Part shown: positions 1 to 11,339 of the stretch, in pieces
Layout: each line of letters starts with the position of its first letter
Position numbering within the stretch: the first letter of the stretch is position 1
Source of the DNA: Brachionus plicatilis
Taxonomy: Eukaryota > Rotifera > Eurotatoria > Ploima > Brachionidae
Length of the DNA: 64,000 nucleotides
Assembly (NCBI GenBank): GCA_010279815.1
Contig: QEOQ01000141.1
Coordinates: 1,172,176-1,236,175 of the forward strand
Direction of reading: 5' to 3'
The notes under the pieces: model-generated
The model's database searches: none
The model's input: only the letters and a program-made list of their open reading frames with translations
What the model was told of the DNA's origin: nothing
Program-made: the position numbers and the translations under genes

Positions 1-573
1 ACCGTTTATTTTGGCGGTCCAAAAATTAGACCGCCAAGCTGACCGGCCAAATGACCGCCCGCCAAAAAGTTGGCCGGCTATTTGACTGCCCGTTTATTTT
101 TGACCGGTTTTTTATACGGTCTAAAATTTTGACCGCCAAGCTGACCGGCCAAATGACCGCTTAAATCCGTTCGCCTAATGGACTGGTTTGGTCTGACCGC
201 ATCCAACACTATTAAAAACAATTATATTAATTTCTAGAAAAATAAATAAAGAAACGATCGAAGAAAACAACGCATAGTTGGAAAGCTAAAAAGAAGGCTA
301 AAAATTTGTGAAAGAAATTGAAATTGTCTTGTTTGGACAAAAATATTTTGACAACTAATATTTAGACAAGTTTATTTCGACCAATTTAATTTCATATTAT
401 TTTTAAAAGATTGATTTTTTTAAAAGAGAAAAAGGAATAAAATGAAGATCGACCAATTCGATTCCGAACAACTAATCTATTTAACGCCCCCATAATTCCT
501 TGTCAACTTATTAAAGAATACATACACTCTGACTATTGTTAATTTTATGATACCACTGATAAAATAATACAAT

Positions 574-803
574 AATAATATTGGCATTTTGAATTTTGAT
601 ACATAAAACAAAAATAAACTATTAAAAAGTGCCAATGCTTAAGTTATGATGGACAAAAACATGTTCTGTAAATTGAAGCAACTGATACATCCTTTGTACC
701 ACCAATTAACAGAACATGTTTAAGTCCATCAGAACTTAAGCTTTGGCATTTTTAATATTTTGTTTTTGTTTTTTGTATCAAAATTCACAATGCCAATAAT
801 ATT
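574..803. mobile_element. Palindromic foldback/MITE inside repeat copy 1
   Basis: Two arms of roughly 95 bp are near-perfect reverse complements. The left arm begins at the AATATTGGCATT motif near 577 and the right arm ends at AATGCCAATAATATT near 803, with a spacer of about 40 bp. The matching position in copy 2 (about 12350) has no such insert and reads straight through, so this is a real insertion into a pre-existing repeat. No coding capacity is seen. Confidence 0.75.
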
Positions 804-1046
804 TGATATGTTCATTCTTTTTATTTAATTTGTTGCGGATAAATAAAAAATGTGCATGCTTTAATTATATTTGACACTTTTTATTAATTATGTTACTGTT
901 AATTAACAATAACCCTATTTTCAGTATTTTTGTTTTCTAAATTATAATTTTTGTTTTTTAAATATATTATACCCGATTTGATATTAAATGCCAAAAATTA
1001 ATTAATAAAAACTAAACTTAATTTAAATTCTTTTAATTCTATTTCA

Positions 1047-2162
1047 GTGTACCGAAAAATCAATCCTCTCATAATCGTCGCGCTCATCAACTACTACAAT
1101 GACTCACTAATAATAGTCGAGAACGAATGCGAACTATCAAAACCCTTCAAAACAAACATAGGTGTCAAACAAGGCGGGGCGATCTCGCCTAAACTTTTCT
1201 CGATCTATGTTGATGAACTAATAAAACAAATTGAAACAGACGAGAGTGGTACTAAAATATCGGGTGAGCTCAAACTAGACATTATTGTATACGCTGACGA
1301 TATCCTGCTCCTAAGCACAAGCAAAAAAGGGCTACAAGATTTGATAGACATAGCTGAAACATATGGTGAAAAGAATGACATATCTTACAACCCCGAGAAA
1401 ACCGTCTTTATGATCTTTAACAAAAAAACACAAAGACCAGCTGAAGTGCTACGAAAAGATATATGGCAAGAAAACGTTAAACTCAACGGAATTGACATAA
1501 AACAAGTTAAACAAATGAAATACCTAGGAGTTGAAATCACAGATGATAACAATCATATCGAACACCTAGAAAAAAGGAAAAAGTCAGCTATGGCGGCACT
1601 CATGAAACTAAAGTCACTCGGACTGACTGGTACAAACCTTCATCCGGTTATGAAAGGGCATCTTTATAAAACGTACGTCAGACCGGTACTACTATATGGT
1701 ATAGAGAGTTTATACTTAACTCAAAGAGATACACTTAAGCTTAAACGAATAGAAGGTAATTTAATAAAAACAATAATAGGTATTCCGACTAAATGCAAGA
1801 CAACCAACTTAATGCATGCACTCAAGATTGAACCGACCATCGAATACGTCGAGACTATTAAGAACCAATTTATTATAAACCTCCTAAGGAACACGTACAC
1901 TCGAAAAATAGTCGAACAGACCATACACCTAAGACTCAAAGACATAATAAACGAATTAACTGAGTATGGAGAAGAGGACCTCGATGACTTACCACTAAAG
2001 CTAGAAGACCAGTGCAAAGTAAACATATACGTAATAAAATCGGAAATCAGATCGAATTGTAAGAACAACCCGATAGTAACTGAACTAATAACAATATTCA
2101 ATTCAAAAAACAGGGATATAATACCGGACAGAATCACACAGCTCATTAGATATGATGCTTAA
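1047..2162 (+). mobile_element. Non-LTR retrotransposon reverse transcriptase, 5'-truncated
   Basis: An open frame of about 370 codons encodes the second half of a LINE-type reverse transcriptase. The palm motif GVKQGGAISP lies near residues 38-47 and the catalytic YADD near 82-85 (about base 1290), followed by the thumb and a long C-terminal region. The N-terminal endonuclease and the first RT motifs, expected upstream, are absent; the 5' side is ordinary repeat sequence ending in a TTCTATTTCAG stretch that looks like a splice acceptor. The frame opens on GTG, so no true start is visible. No stop interrupts the fragment, which suggests a fairly young copy. It would make DNA from RNA templates if complete; as it stands it is a truncated, probably inactive fragment. 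Confidence 0.85.
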
Positions 2163-2569
2163 TATGAACCCACCAACTTCCTTTATTTTTATTCTATTTT
2201 TATATCAATTGTACAAAGTTGTTTTTTATTCTTTTTTATTTTACTAAACTTTTTATACTAGTTCAAAATGTATATAATATTACGGCACGCTTTATTTGAC
2301 AGTGTACCAGGAAAGTGGTCTTAGAATGAGTCAAATAAATAAATGAATAAAAGGTTATTTTGAGTGCTGAATAATGTTTCTTGAATATTATTTTTTATCT
2401 AAAAAAAATTTGATTTTATTTTATAATTTTATTTGCATTCTCTTCTAAAGGTATAGTTTCCTTTGGTGGTTATCAAATTATCTGATTCCGGAATAGGCTG
2501 ACTTGAAAAAACAAATTAATAAAAATAAAATATTTAATAAATCTTTGATTTATTAAATACTGTTAAGAC

Positions 2570-4249
2570 TGTTTGAATTTCTAATGTCAAAAATAAAATG
2601 TTTAAATCATTTTACCTTACATTATATATTAAATAATAAAATACAGATCTAATTAAAACAAATACTGATAATATTAAAATTATTTACTAATTTATTTAAA
2701 ATAATTTACTTATCATTATATATTAAATATTGATCGAAATAGTAAAATACTTATCAAAATAATAAAAAAATACTGATCAAAATTTATATTTTACTAATCA
2801 ATTAATATATAGTGAAAAAATTTCCCGACTATTTTTGAATACATTTTAAATCATTTTACGAATTGATTATTATTTATTTTTTTTATTTGTTTATCTGTAC
2901 CGAGCTAATGCTCCTTCAGAATATAAATAAAAAAATAAATATAATAAAATAAAAAAAAATAGGATAAATAAGTCGAAAAAAAATTAAAAACGATATGTTG
3001 ATTAGATTTGATCCAACCTTATGAATAGGTATAGAAAGTACTCTACGGTTATCTTTTGAACAAAGCATCATTTCTCATATAAATTTTTCTATTTTTAATC
3101 AAAGCTTTTTCTCATTTTTGAATTTTTCAATTTTTTTATTATTCTTTAATTATTCTTTTTTTTTAATATATGTGAATAAATAACGAAAGGTTATTAATCA
3201 TTGTATGCAATAAAAAATTGGTTTTTAACTGAGATTTGATAGGCATTCAATAATTTCTTAATAATTCCTTTAAAACATTTTCTTGAGAATCATCAGAATA
3301 TTTTTTTTAGGATTTTACTTTTTAAAGATTTTTTTGGAGCATTTTTAAAATAATGTTATGTCAATTTATAAAATGATGAAATTATTATCAATAAATTAAA
3401 CAAATGCTTTAAAAAATTGGTTGATTTTTTTCAATTTCTATTTCAGATTCAAATTTTGTGTTCAAAAAAATCTTATCCGAGCTTTCAATAGACACAAAAA
3501 TATTTAAAAAATACTGTAAAATAAGATGTCAAATACTGTATAATATGTGAAATAAGAATTAAAAAAAAATTTATATCAATATTAATATTTTTGAAATTTC
3601 GCCAAAACCCAAGAATCAAATTAGAACTGCGATTTAAGTATTAATGCATCTGTGATTTCGATCATGAATCAGGTCTTTTTGTGTTTCTTCTTTGCTAAAT
3701 ATTTGGCAATATTGGATATAAATTTTTTGAACATAATTCTAAATGAGAATTTAGTTAAAATTACTAAAATTAAATTCATTTTTGTCACATCTTTTTGACA
3801 CCAATTAGATTTATTTAAAATCGTATTGTGGCAAAGTCTAAAGTTGGTAAAAACGCAAAAGCCAAAAAATGTTTAGAGAAGCAAAAGTTGTCTTGTGTTA
3901 TATTGTTTATAATTTAATCCTTTAAATTAATAATTATACCTGAAGATAAATAAAGATTTTGTCTGAAAAAAAAATAAAAATTATTCAATTATTACTGACC
4001 CACAGATAATATTTTCTCAAAACTAATTTGAAATTTAGCTGAGATTAAAATAAACCAATATTTTGATTGCTAAAGATATCTTCAAAATTTTTTAAATTTT
4101 TCGGTTTGTTAAAGTTTAGAGACAATTTTTTTGGTTAAATATTCAGATATTCAAAATTGTAAAATTTTTTTTATTTTTTATTATACTATGAATTTTAAAA
4201 AAATTTTGAAATTGCTCAAAGAAAATTGTTTCCAATTCAGTCTTCCTTT
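2570..4249. other. AT-rich intergenic stretch with one LINE 3' end
   Basis: No gene is supported here. The only recognisable item is the inverted LINE tail hairpin at 2893-2919. The rest is A/T-rich with homopolymer runs; the short open frame at 4131-4325 is antisense to the end of the receptor gene and is not credible. Confidence 0.6.
2893..2919 (-). repeat. LINE 3'-tail hairpin motif
   Basis: Read on the minus strand this is CTGAAGGAGCATTAGCTCGG followed by TACAGA and then A/T-rich tail sequence. The core GAGC-ATTA-GCTC can form a short stem-loop. The same motif occurs at 9915-9945, 21075-21104, 34342-34362 and 43054-43080, in each case next to a simple A/T tail, which fits the conserved 3' end of one retrotransposon family. 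Confidence 0.55.
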
Positions 4250-6556
4250 TTACTTGGATATTTCTTTTTGTATTAATCTTGGTGGCAAAAAAGACATAAT
4301 TAAAACGGATCTGAACGGACGATGAACAAAATGGTAAAAAATTGCTATTACAGAGATGGTTATAAGAAAAAACATTTCTTCTAATTCTTGAGCAATCGTG
4401 CAAACTTTATGATGAATCGAACAGATATTAAATTTGGACAAATAATTAGAAGATTGTTGATATATAATGAAAACTGATATTAAAACACTAAGAATCCGAA
4501 AAAAAATTGTAAACGACAAATTTACAATTATGACATTAAGCGGTTTATTTAATTTTAAACTTTTTTTAAAATTTTTCTTATTATTATTGATGCTTAAATT
4601 TTTTTTTCTTCTCATATTTGATTGAGCATTTAATAAAACAAGTATTTCGGCCAAGCAAAATATGATCGTGGTTAAAATATTATTTATGACAATATTCAAA
4701 ATAAACATTATAAGGATGGTCACAGATTTATTGGATGAAAGTATTAATCTAATAGGCTGTACGGGTGATAGATAATTCATGAAAAAAAATTTCTTATCTG
4801 GATACTCTTTATAATTTTCCAAATGATCCCTGGCAAAATACCAAATATTTATCTTGGACATCATAAGCTGGCTAGCAATCAAAATTCCAATATAAACACA
4901 GAAAAATAACAAAGTAGAAGCTCGAGCAGCCTTTGAGATTGAAATAGAGTTTATTCTAATCTTTATTTGTGAGCTAAGTGGAATCAATCTGTTAATAGAG
5001 ACAAAAATTTGTAATAAACTAGAGCTAAATTTCAGAAAATTTCCCATTATATCAACTACTAGTATTTCAATCAATTGAGATTCGTAGGTAAAATGAAATT
5101 CAGAACAAAACACAGTGTAAGGATAAACGCATTTGCTGACTAAATGAATGAGCCGAGTCACCAAATACATTAGATTAATGCAACAGTTTGCAAGCATATA
5201 AGATTCAATTGAATTCTTTGAGTTTTTCAAGTTTGTTAAATTTGACTTTATTTTTTGAAGAATAAAAAAAGCATAGCTATTACTTAGAAAAGCACATAAT
5301 ACAAGAACATATTGTATAATAACAAAATAGTAGTCAGACACTTCGGAAAAATATAAAATCAGGCTTTTGGATACTTGATTTACTTTAAAATTTAACATGC
5401 TACACATTCTTATCATGCCAGTAAAATTGCAGGCTTTAACCTGATCTCTAAAAGTGGTCATATTCCTACAGATCATTATTTGTTTGTTTATGTTTAATAA
5501 ATTGTAAAATGGACACGCTTTCTTCAACAGCCAAATGGTCAAACATGAATTATTCAAAGTATTTCTAGTGATAGAAAAAAATACCAACCTATGATCAGGA
5601 AAATTTTTGAATACACAAAAATCATGGTCGGGAAAATCGTAGGAATTGGTGGTGAATTTTGAATTAGAATGAATCAGAACGACATTGTCCTGGTTTTGTT
5701 TCAAATCATTCAAGTCACTAAAATTTACGCTAAGATTTGAATTTAACATTGATGTCCACTCAAATCCTTGACTGAAGAACTTTATTCCATTATCAATGTT
5801 GAAACTAATTCCTTTGATAGTGGCAAACTGGAAACTGTCATTTGTTATCTTATCTAATAAGCCATCTATTTTCAAATGGCTAGCATTTTTTACCAAGATC
5901 ATTCTCTTGGTAATAATTCCTTTATACAAATATAAATTTAAAAAATTACATTTTGAATTAATATCCGGCTTATTGCTGAAATCAGGTTCATTTATGCTTA
6001 AAAAATTTCTGGTTATACCATGAAATTCTAGAGCGTCCAAAGCTGAGTTTTGGAATAGTAAAGGACACATGTTTCGTGTATATTTTACATTAAATGTAAA
6101 TGCTATCAAATCTACATATTGAAAAATTCCATCAGTATCATAACAAGTACAGTTACCGGAATAAGTTAATGTTGAATAATAAAATTCCAGTTGAATTTTA
6201 TTGTATTTTAGATGAAGATTTTTGAATAATGACTTCTCTGAGCTAAATGCTTTGATTTGGAAAAATTTTATATAATAGCTAGGCTCAAATTTTAGTTGCG
6301 AGGTGTCTACTTTTAATTCAAATTTTTTGTTTAAAATGATTTTCTTGTAAGGATAAAAATTAATTTTAAAATTAAAGAGTGTTGGACTTAATTGTTTGCT
6401 AGAGATAGTAACTTGGGAAAATGCTTTGAAGTTCTTGATTGTAAATATTGATCTTGACTCATCATATCGCATTATATAATCTTGATTCTTTTCAAGAAGA
6501 ATAGGATTTATTTCCTTCAATCTGAAAAGAAGTATCAAAAAGAAATAAATCCTCAT
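4250..6556 (-). CDS. Seven-transmembrane receptor, rhodopsin-like, large ectodomain
   Basis: A single uninterrupted frame of 768 residues. It opens with a hydrophobic leader (MRIYFFLILLF) typical of a signal peptide, followed by about 390 residues of probable extracellular domain with scattered cysteines and many N-glycosylation-type sites. From about residue 409 seven hydrophobic helices can be marked: roughly 409-433, 450-475, 490-525, 540-562, 600-630, 660-685 and 725-750. Helix 3 ends in a SINRL sequence where many class A receptors have DRY, and helix 7 ends in FYHFVHRPFRSVL, resembling the helix 7/helix 8 junction. It is probably a plasma-membrane receptor of an uncharacterised invertebrate expansion; the ligand is unknown. 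A decayed piece of a relative lies at 26186-26275. The ectodomain was not assigned to a family. The seven-helix fold is well supported, the coupling mode is inferred. Confidence 0.8.
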   Translation of the reverse strand: MRIYFFLILLFRLKEINPILLEKNQDYIMRYDESRSIFTIKNFKAFSQVTISSKQLSPTLFNFKINFYPYKKIILNKKFELKVDTSQLKFEPSYYIKFFQIKAFSSEKSLFKNLHLKYNKIQLEFYYSTLTYSGNCTCYDTDGIFQYVDLIAFTFNVKYTRNMCPLLFQNSALDALEFHGITRNFLSINEPDFSNKPDINSKCNFLNLYLYKGIITKRMILVKNASHLKIDGLLDKITNDSFQFATIKGISFNIDNGIKFFSQGFEWTSMLNSNLSVNFSDLNDLKQNQDNVVLIHSNSKFTTNSYDFPDHDFCVFKNFPDHRLVFFSITRNTLNNSCLTIWLLKKACPFYNLLNINKQIMICRNMTTFRDQVKACNFTGMIRMCSMLNFKVNQVSKSLILYFSEVSDYYFVIIQYVLVLCAFLSNSYAFFILQKIKSNLTNLKNSKNSIESYMLANCCINLMYLVTRLIHLVSKCVYPYTVFCSEFHFTYESQLIEILVVDIMGNFLKFSSSLLQIFVSINRLIPLSSQIKIRINSISISKAARASTLLFFCVYIGILIASQLMMSKINIWYFARDHLENYKEYPDKKFFFMNYLSPVQPIRLILSSNKSVTILIMFILNIVINNILTTIIFCLAEILVLLNAQSNMRRKKNLSINNNKKNFKKSLKLNKPLNVIIVNLSFTIFFRILSVLISVFIIYQQSSNYLSKFNICSIHHKVCTIAQELEEMFFLITISVIAIFYHFVHRPFRSVLIMSFLPPRLIQKEISK

Positions 6557-7850
6557 TACTTTATTTAACTTTGTTTTTAATAAAAAATGTTAAATTATCA
6601 AATTAATCAATCGCTTTATTTTAATTTCGTCTAAAATTTTCTAAAAAATAAAAAAGAAAAATAATAAAAAATTTTTAGATTAAAAAAAATTGATCAAAAA
6701 AAACTACCAAATTATTTTGAAATTTTCATTTAAAAAGCATTGTTTATGTGTCAATTTAAATTTATGGTTAAAGCTCTTAAAAATATGCCATTCATCAAAT
6801 TAGATTTGTTTTAATTGTTTCTAAATTTTATTTGTTTTTAATTAAAATCAATTTTCTAAAATGCTTAAAAAATTTCAACTATTTTTTTTGTTTTAAAAAA
6901 ATCAATTTGAGTATACCATAATTTTAGTCAGAAATCGTAGGAGCTCATTGGCGCAGCATCAGAACTAGATTTCTAAATGCATTTAGATTCGTTCCAATTT
7001 TATCTCTTCATTGACAAGTTCATAATTTAGATTGACTGCCTTTAGATCATAAAATCTGATCATTTAGTTTACAAAATTTATCAGGTTTTTTCAGAATTTT
7101 AAAGCTCTCACTCCATTCTTCAAAACAGTGCATTACTGGTATATGAATTTTTCTATTCGAATTCGAATTCTTATTTATTTAATACTTAAGGCTTTGCTAG
7201 ATATTTAATTTTTTATTTTATTAATTTCCTTATACAGTATATTTATTGTATTTTTTGTAAAAATATAGCATATGTAAAGAAAATTTACTTATTTAATTAC
7301 TTGAAGGTTTGCATCGAAATTCACAAAATCATAATAGTTTAATTTTTGTTTTTTACATCTATACCTTTTTACTTTATTTGCTTTGTTTAGATTATCTCTT
7401 TTCATCTAACAAACCCGTAGCTAAAACAGGAAAAAAGTATTGGGATCTTAACCGTAAATACTCACATAGAATCAAATAAGTAAATGGAGTAAAGAAAGTT
7501 TTTTTTCCCGCAAGGCTTCAATCTTGAATTTGAATAAAGTTTATAAGTAAAGAGATCTAAACCAACGGTTTTGATAAAGATTAATACAGATTAATAAAAA
7601 AATCACTTATTTCTAAAAAATTTTATCATCAATTTTAAGGATAATTTTACAAAAAGCATTTTTGTCCCTTGAATAAGAATAAATGTCTTAAAAAAAACTG
7701 ATTTTAAAAAGAAAGTATTATTTACAATCTTAATTGATCAATTTCTTTCAAAAAGAATTCATCAAACTAAAAAAATTTGCTAAGTTGTAATTTTGTTTAA
7801 AAAAAAATAATATTTAAAACTTTTCAGTTATTACCCTCCAAAATGATTAA
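6557..7850. other. AT-rich region upstream of the receptor
   Basis: Presumed promoter side of the receptor gene. No coding exon, RNA gene or clear transposon end is recognised; A and T homopolymers dominate. Confidence 0.5.
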
Positions 7851-7864
7851 TTCTTATTTTTTAA

Positions 7865-8035
7865 ATTATATTTTTTTTTAGATTTTTTTTTAATATTTTT
7901 TGTGCAATGTTTAGCAAATTTTTATTTTGGATTTTCATAATGAAATTTTTTTATTTTCTAAAATATTGCATAAAAACTATTAGAAAATAAAAAATATGAA
8001 AATGTAAAAATGTAAAATCATTTTCATTTTGCTAA
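7865..8035. mobile_element. Small foldback/MITE, same family as 26285-26467
   Basis: The right side carries ATGAAAATGTAAAAATGTAAA followed by CATTTTGC, and the left side carries AGATTTTTT and TTTTGTGCAAT, the same blocks that form the clean inverted repeat at 26285-26467. The copy here is degraded but in the same arrangement. No coding content. Confidence 0.45.
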
Positions 8036-8279
8036 AAAAATCAATGATTTCAATTAAAATTGAGAAAATACCCTCTTTTTCAACTAATTTATTTGGCTTA
8101 AAAATCAAAAATTTGAAAAAATAAAACCTACAATTAGTTCAGAATTTTCTCTGGTTTCAGAAGTTGAATATCTCATTTGGGACTAGATACAAAAAAACAA
8201 AAAAATGGATTTTTACAATGCAGATTACGAATTTGAGGTAGAAAATCGAATCCTAAGATAGTGTGGACGATTTGAATTG

Positions 8280-8450
8280 CCGGAACCTTACGTTTCTGAA
8301 AAAAGCTGACAGCTTGTTTAATCCCATGCTCTAAAGCTGCGCTAGAACAAAAAAAAGTTCTAGAGCATGCTCATGAGAAAAATATAAATGTTCTAGAGCA
8401 TGCTCGAGAGCTAATTACACAGTGCTCTAAACACTGTCAACTTATTACTG
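8280..8450. repeat. Cluster of short palindromes
   Basis: The block GTTCTAGAGCATGCTC occurs twice, near 8355 and 8390, itself containing the GAGCATGCTC palindrome. CAGTGCTCTAAACACTG follows and a related CATGCTCTAAAGC lies just upstream. Function unknown; it may be the end of a degraded transposon. Confidence 0.45.
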
Positions 8451-8459
8451 AAAAGTACT

Positions 8460-9425
8460 GTAGATCAAATTATAGAATTTTTTATAAAAAATCTTACAAA
8501 AAATCTCTTTAAAATGTTTGACTGGGTATACATTTTTTTATCTAAATAAATTTTTTCTACAAAATAGGTCAAATTATCGAATTTTATATAATTAATCGTT
8601 AAAGAAATTATTTAACTCAATTGTTAAAATTCTGTCATCACTTATTAAAAAACTTAGAATTAAGTGGCTATAATAATTAATCCGGATAAAATATTTTTTT
8701 CATAAAAAATCCTGCAAAATATTTTAGAAAAGTTAATATTTTTCCTATCAAAATTACTCTAATTTTCTGAGTTATTTATTCTAAAATTCGAACACTATAG
8801 AACAACAGTTTCAAGATCTTTTTTGAGTAACTTAATGTTGTGTCACCTGCAAATATTTTGAAATTCAAGTCTTAAAATATTTAAGTCTTTAAAAAAAATG
8901 TCGGTCATTAGTTGTGTCAGACTTTTTTGAATTTTTTTCCCTGAATTTGGACGAATATGAATTTTTCTTTTTCTAATTTTAAAGATCTTCAACCTTTTTC
9001 TTAACAAGAATCTTTATTTTTCTTTAATTTGAATAAATTTCACGATTTCACGGAACACTTTTAGACCAAGAAAAACTGAATGATAGTGAAAATACTTTTA
9101 AAAATATTTATTTCAAAAAAAAATTTAATTTTTTTAAAAGTCATTTCAGAAACTTAACAATGCAAAAATAAACTCTTTGAATTAAGTCATATCGATTCAA
9201 AATAAACAAAATTAAAATTAAATAAAAAAAAGATCTTTTTCAAAAGTTATTTCTTTACCTTAATCAAAAATTTAAGTTAAGAATTTTGTTTTAAAACAAA
9301 ACAAAATAAATATTCTTTTTTTTTTTTTAATCCAGTATTTTTTTGAGAAAGGGTTTTTCGATCCGACACAATTTTGAGTTGATCTTGTACAGCATAATTA
9401 TTATTAAATCTTCACATTTCGTTTT
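8460..9425. other. AT-rich spacer
   Basis: No gene, RNA or recognisable transposon end is seen in this stretch. Confidence 0.45.
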
Positions 9426-9430
9426 AAAAT

Positions 9431-9546
9431 AAAGTAATCATCCGAATCGAGTGACATGTCTTTAAAATAGAGTACTCTATTTTAGTGACATGCTGTTATA
9501 ACATGTAAAAGATTCTATAGTGACATATCACTAAATTCGGATAATT
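9431..9546. repeat. Imperfect inverted repeat with perfect central palindrome
   Basis: AGTAATCATCCGAAT on the left and ATTCGGATAATTAC on the right are near reverse complements, each followed inward by a GTGACAT motif. Between them AAAATAGAGTACTCTATTTT is a perfect 20-bp palindrome. About 115 bp in total, consistent with a very short MITE or a foldback remnant. Confidence 0.55.
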
Positions 9547-9679
9547 ACGTTATTTGTGCAAAAATTGACAAACTAAAAAAACAAAAATTAGAGCATAAGT
9601 TTATATGACCATTTTCATTACCTATTTTAAAAGCTGTTTGATTTTTATTTAACTTGTTTTTTCTTAAAAATAAATATTA

Positions 9680-9852
9680 TTGAATCGAAAAAGTAAAGCA
9701 AAAAATAAAAATGAATCGTAAAAGTAAAGCAAAAAATGAAAATGAATCGTAAAAGTAAAGCAAAAATAAAAATGAATCGTAAAAGTGTAGAACAAAAAAG
9801 AATGAATCGTAAAAGTGTAAAACAAAAAAGAATTAATCGTAAAAGAATAGCT
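9680..9852. repeat. Tandem repeat, 30-31 bp unit, about 5.5 copies
   Basis: Units starting TGAATCGTAAAAGT begin near 9681, 9712, 9743, 9773, 9803 and 9833, each followed by an A-rich stretch containing AAGCAAAAA or its variants. The first units share TAAAGC, the later ones GTGTAGAAC/GTGTAAAAC, so the array has two subtypes. It is an intergenic minisatellite, not a CRISPR array: the units are contiguous with no unique spacers. Confidence 0.8.
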
Positions 9853-9859
9853 TGAGATT

Positions 9860-11300
9860 TTATATAATTGTGGCTAATTAAAAATTGAATTAAATTAATT
9901 ATTTATTTTTTTGCTAAGCTGTGTCGAGCTAAAGCTTCTTAAGATTAAAAACAAATCAAAACTGAGAAGAAAATTGTAAAATAAAATATAAAGATAAAAA
10001 TTGAAAAATGTATAAATTAAAAAAAAATTGAATTAAGAGTATGTCGATATGTCTTGATTCGGAACCCTTCCCATATTCTTTCACCAGACAGACAACCAAT
10101 GTAACAGAATTACTCAGCCCTGCTCCAACATACCTCTGACTCAATTCAAAAAGTCGAATCAAGAGTGTTAGTAGTTAAAGTTTATTTAAATCTCTTTATC
10201 TATAATGTTTGAAGAGTATCAAATTTTCTAAAATAAAAATTTAAATAATAAATTCCTAAAAACTTAGAAATCTTTTTCAATTATATGGTAACTTTAGTAA
10301 TGTAAAAATATTTTTTTCTTAGTTTCAATCAACATTGATATTAAAAAAAATGCATTGTTAAGTTAGATTTGTCAATAAAAAATTTTTTATTTCCCAAATT
10401 GGTAAACTTTGGAACAAAAATTGAAAAAATATTTTAAATATTCGAAATAAAGTTTAAACAAGGTATCTTTATTGATAAGAATAAAAAAATTTGAGTGATC
10501 TAATCAAAAATAAAACAGGGGCAAAATTTCATGTATTCCTCTTTACGGCTTAAAAATAAAAAGTGGTCATTTTGGTCATTCCGAACCAGCCGAACTTCTT
10601 ACCAAGCGTACTGACCGAACCGATAGACCAAAGTAAATTCTAAATAAAATTGTATGCTAATAATTTGTTAATTAAATTTTGTATTTCTCAAATTTTCTTC
10701 TCTTATAATTAAAAAAAATAATAATGAAAAATAAAATATAATTAAATATTTAATCCTTAATAATATTTTAATTTTATTATTATAAACCGTAGAACGAAAA
10801 ACGGAAAAAGTAAAAGAACGTGAGTGAGAGTGAAACTGGCTAGTAAGGTCTTGGAAAATTTCTGCTGTTGATGGGGAAGGAGGAATCTGCCGCTCCGGAA
10901 AAATAAAAATTTAGAAAATATTAAAAATTTATTATAAATTTTCAATTTTTAGAAAGCATGAAAAAAAAACATAAATTTTTTAAAATATATCTTTTGTAAA
11001 ATAACTTGTCTTTAAGAATTTTAAAAATTTTAAGTAAAAGTTTCTTAGGAAGATTAATTAAAAAAACACGCGTTTTGTCGCGTTTTTTAGCGTTTTTCAG
11101 ACGTTTTTTGTTTTACGGAAAGTAAAATCGAATAATTTAATTGTTTAATCGTTTTCCTTTCTAAAAGAAAATAAAATGAAAATTTAGTTTTTTAATTGAA
11201 GTTTTTTTTTTCATTTTATATAATTATAAGAATTATAGAAAAAAATTTGAGAAATAAGAAATTTAATTCACAAACAAACAATTTTATATAGAAATTTGGA
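9860..11300. other. Non-genic stretch with a LINE tail and GGTC-rich patches
   Basis: A LINE tail hairpin lies at 9915-9945 (minus). At 10561-10640 a patch rich in GGTC/GACC resembles the opening 200 bases of the window. Near 11070-11110 there are several CGTTTT motifs. Short open frames here (for example 10757-10945 minus) show no recognisable protein. Confidence 0.45.
9915..9945 (-). repeat. LINE 3'-tail hairpin motif, degraded
   Basis: Minus-strand reading is CTTAAGAAGCTTTAGCTCGA then CACAGC, a slightly changed form of the motif at 21075-21104. Confidence 0.45.
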
Positions 11301-11339
11301 TTTACTTTACGAGTCTTTTTTTCATTATCATATTTGTGG

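Larger units (their letters stand above)
1..2570. repeat. Composite dispersed repeat, copy 1
   Basis: The stretches 230-570, 970-1040 and 2300-2565 match 11470-11650, 12190-12420 and 12500-12765 closely and in the same order, so they are two copies of one element. Copy 1 contains a 230-bp palindromic insertion (574-803) and a reverse transcriptase fragment (1047-2162) that copy 2 lacks. The first 200 bases are much richer in G and C than what follows and are built from GACC/GGTC motifs: a segment around 26-60 recurs almost unchanged at 130-163. Copy 2 is preceded by a comparable GGTACGG-rich stretch. The left boundary is probably outside the window. It may be a LINE with an internal deletion or a DNA transposon that has been a target for others; the sequence does not decide this. 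Confidence 0.7.

Noticed and set aside
1721..2146. Minus-strand frame of 141 codons
   Set aside because: Antisense shadow of the reverse transcriptase, whose motifs are unambiguous.
9680..9852. Regular 30-bp repeats resembling a CRISPR array
   Set aside because: Units are contiguous without unique spacers, and the DNA is eukaryotic.
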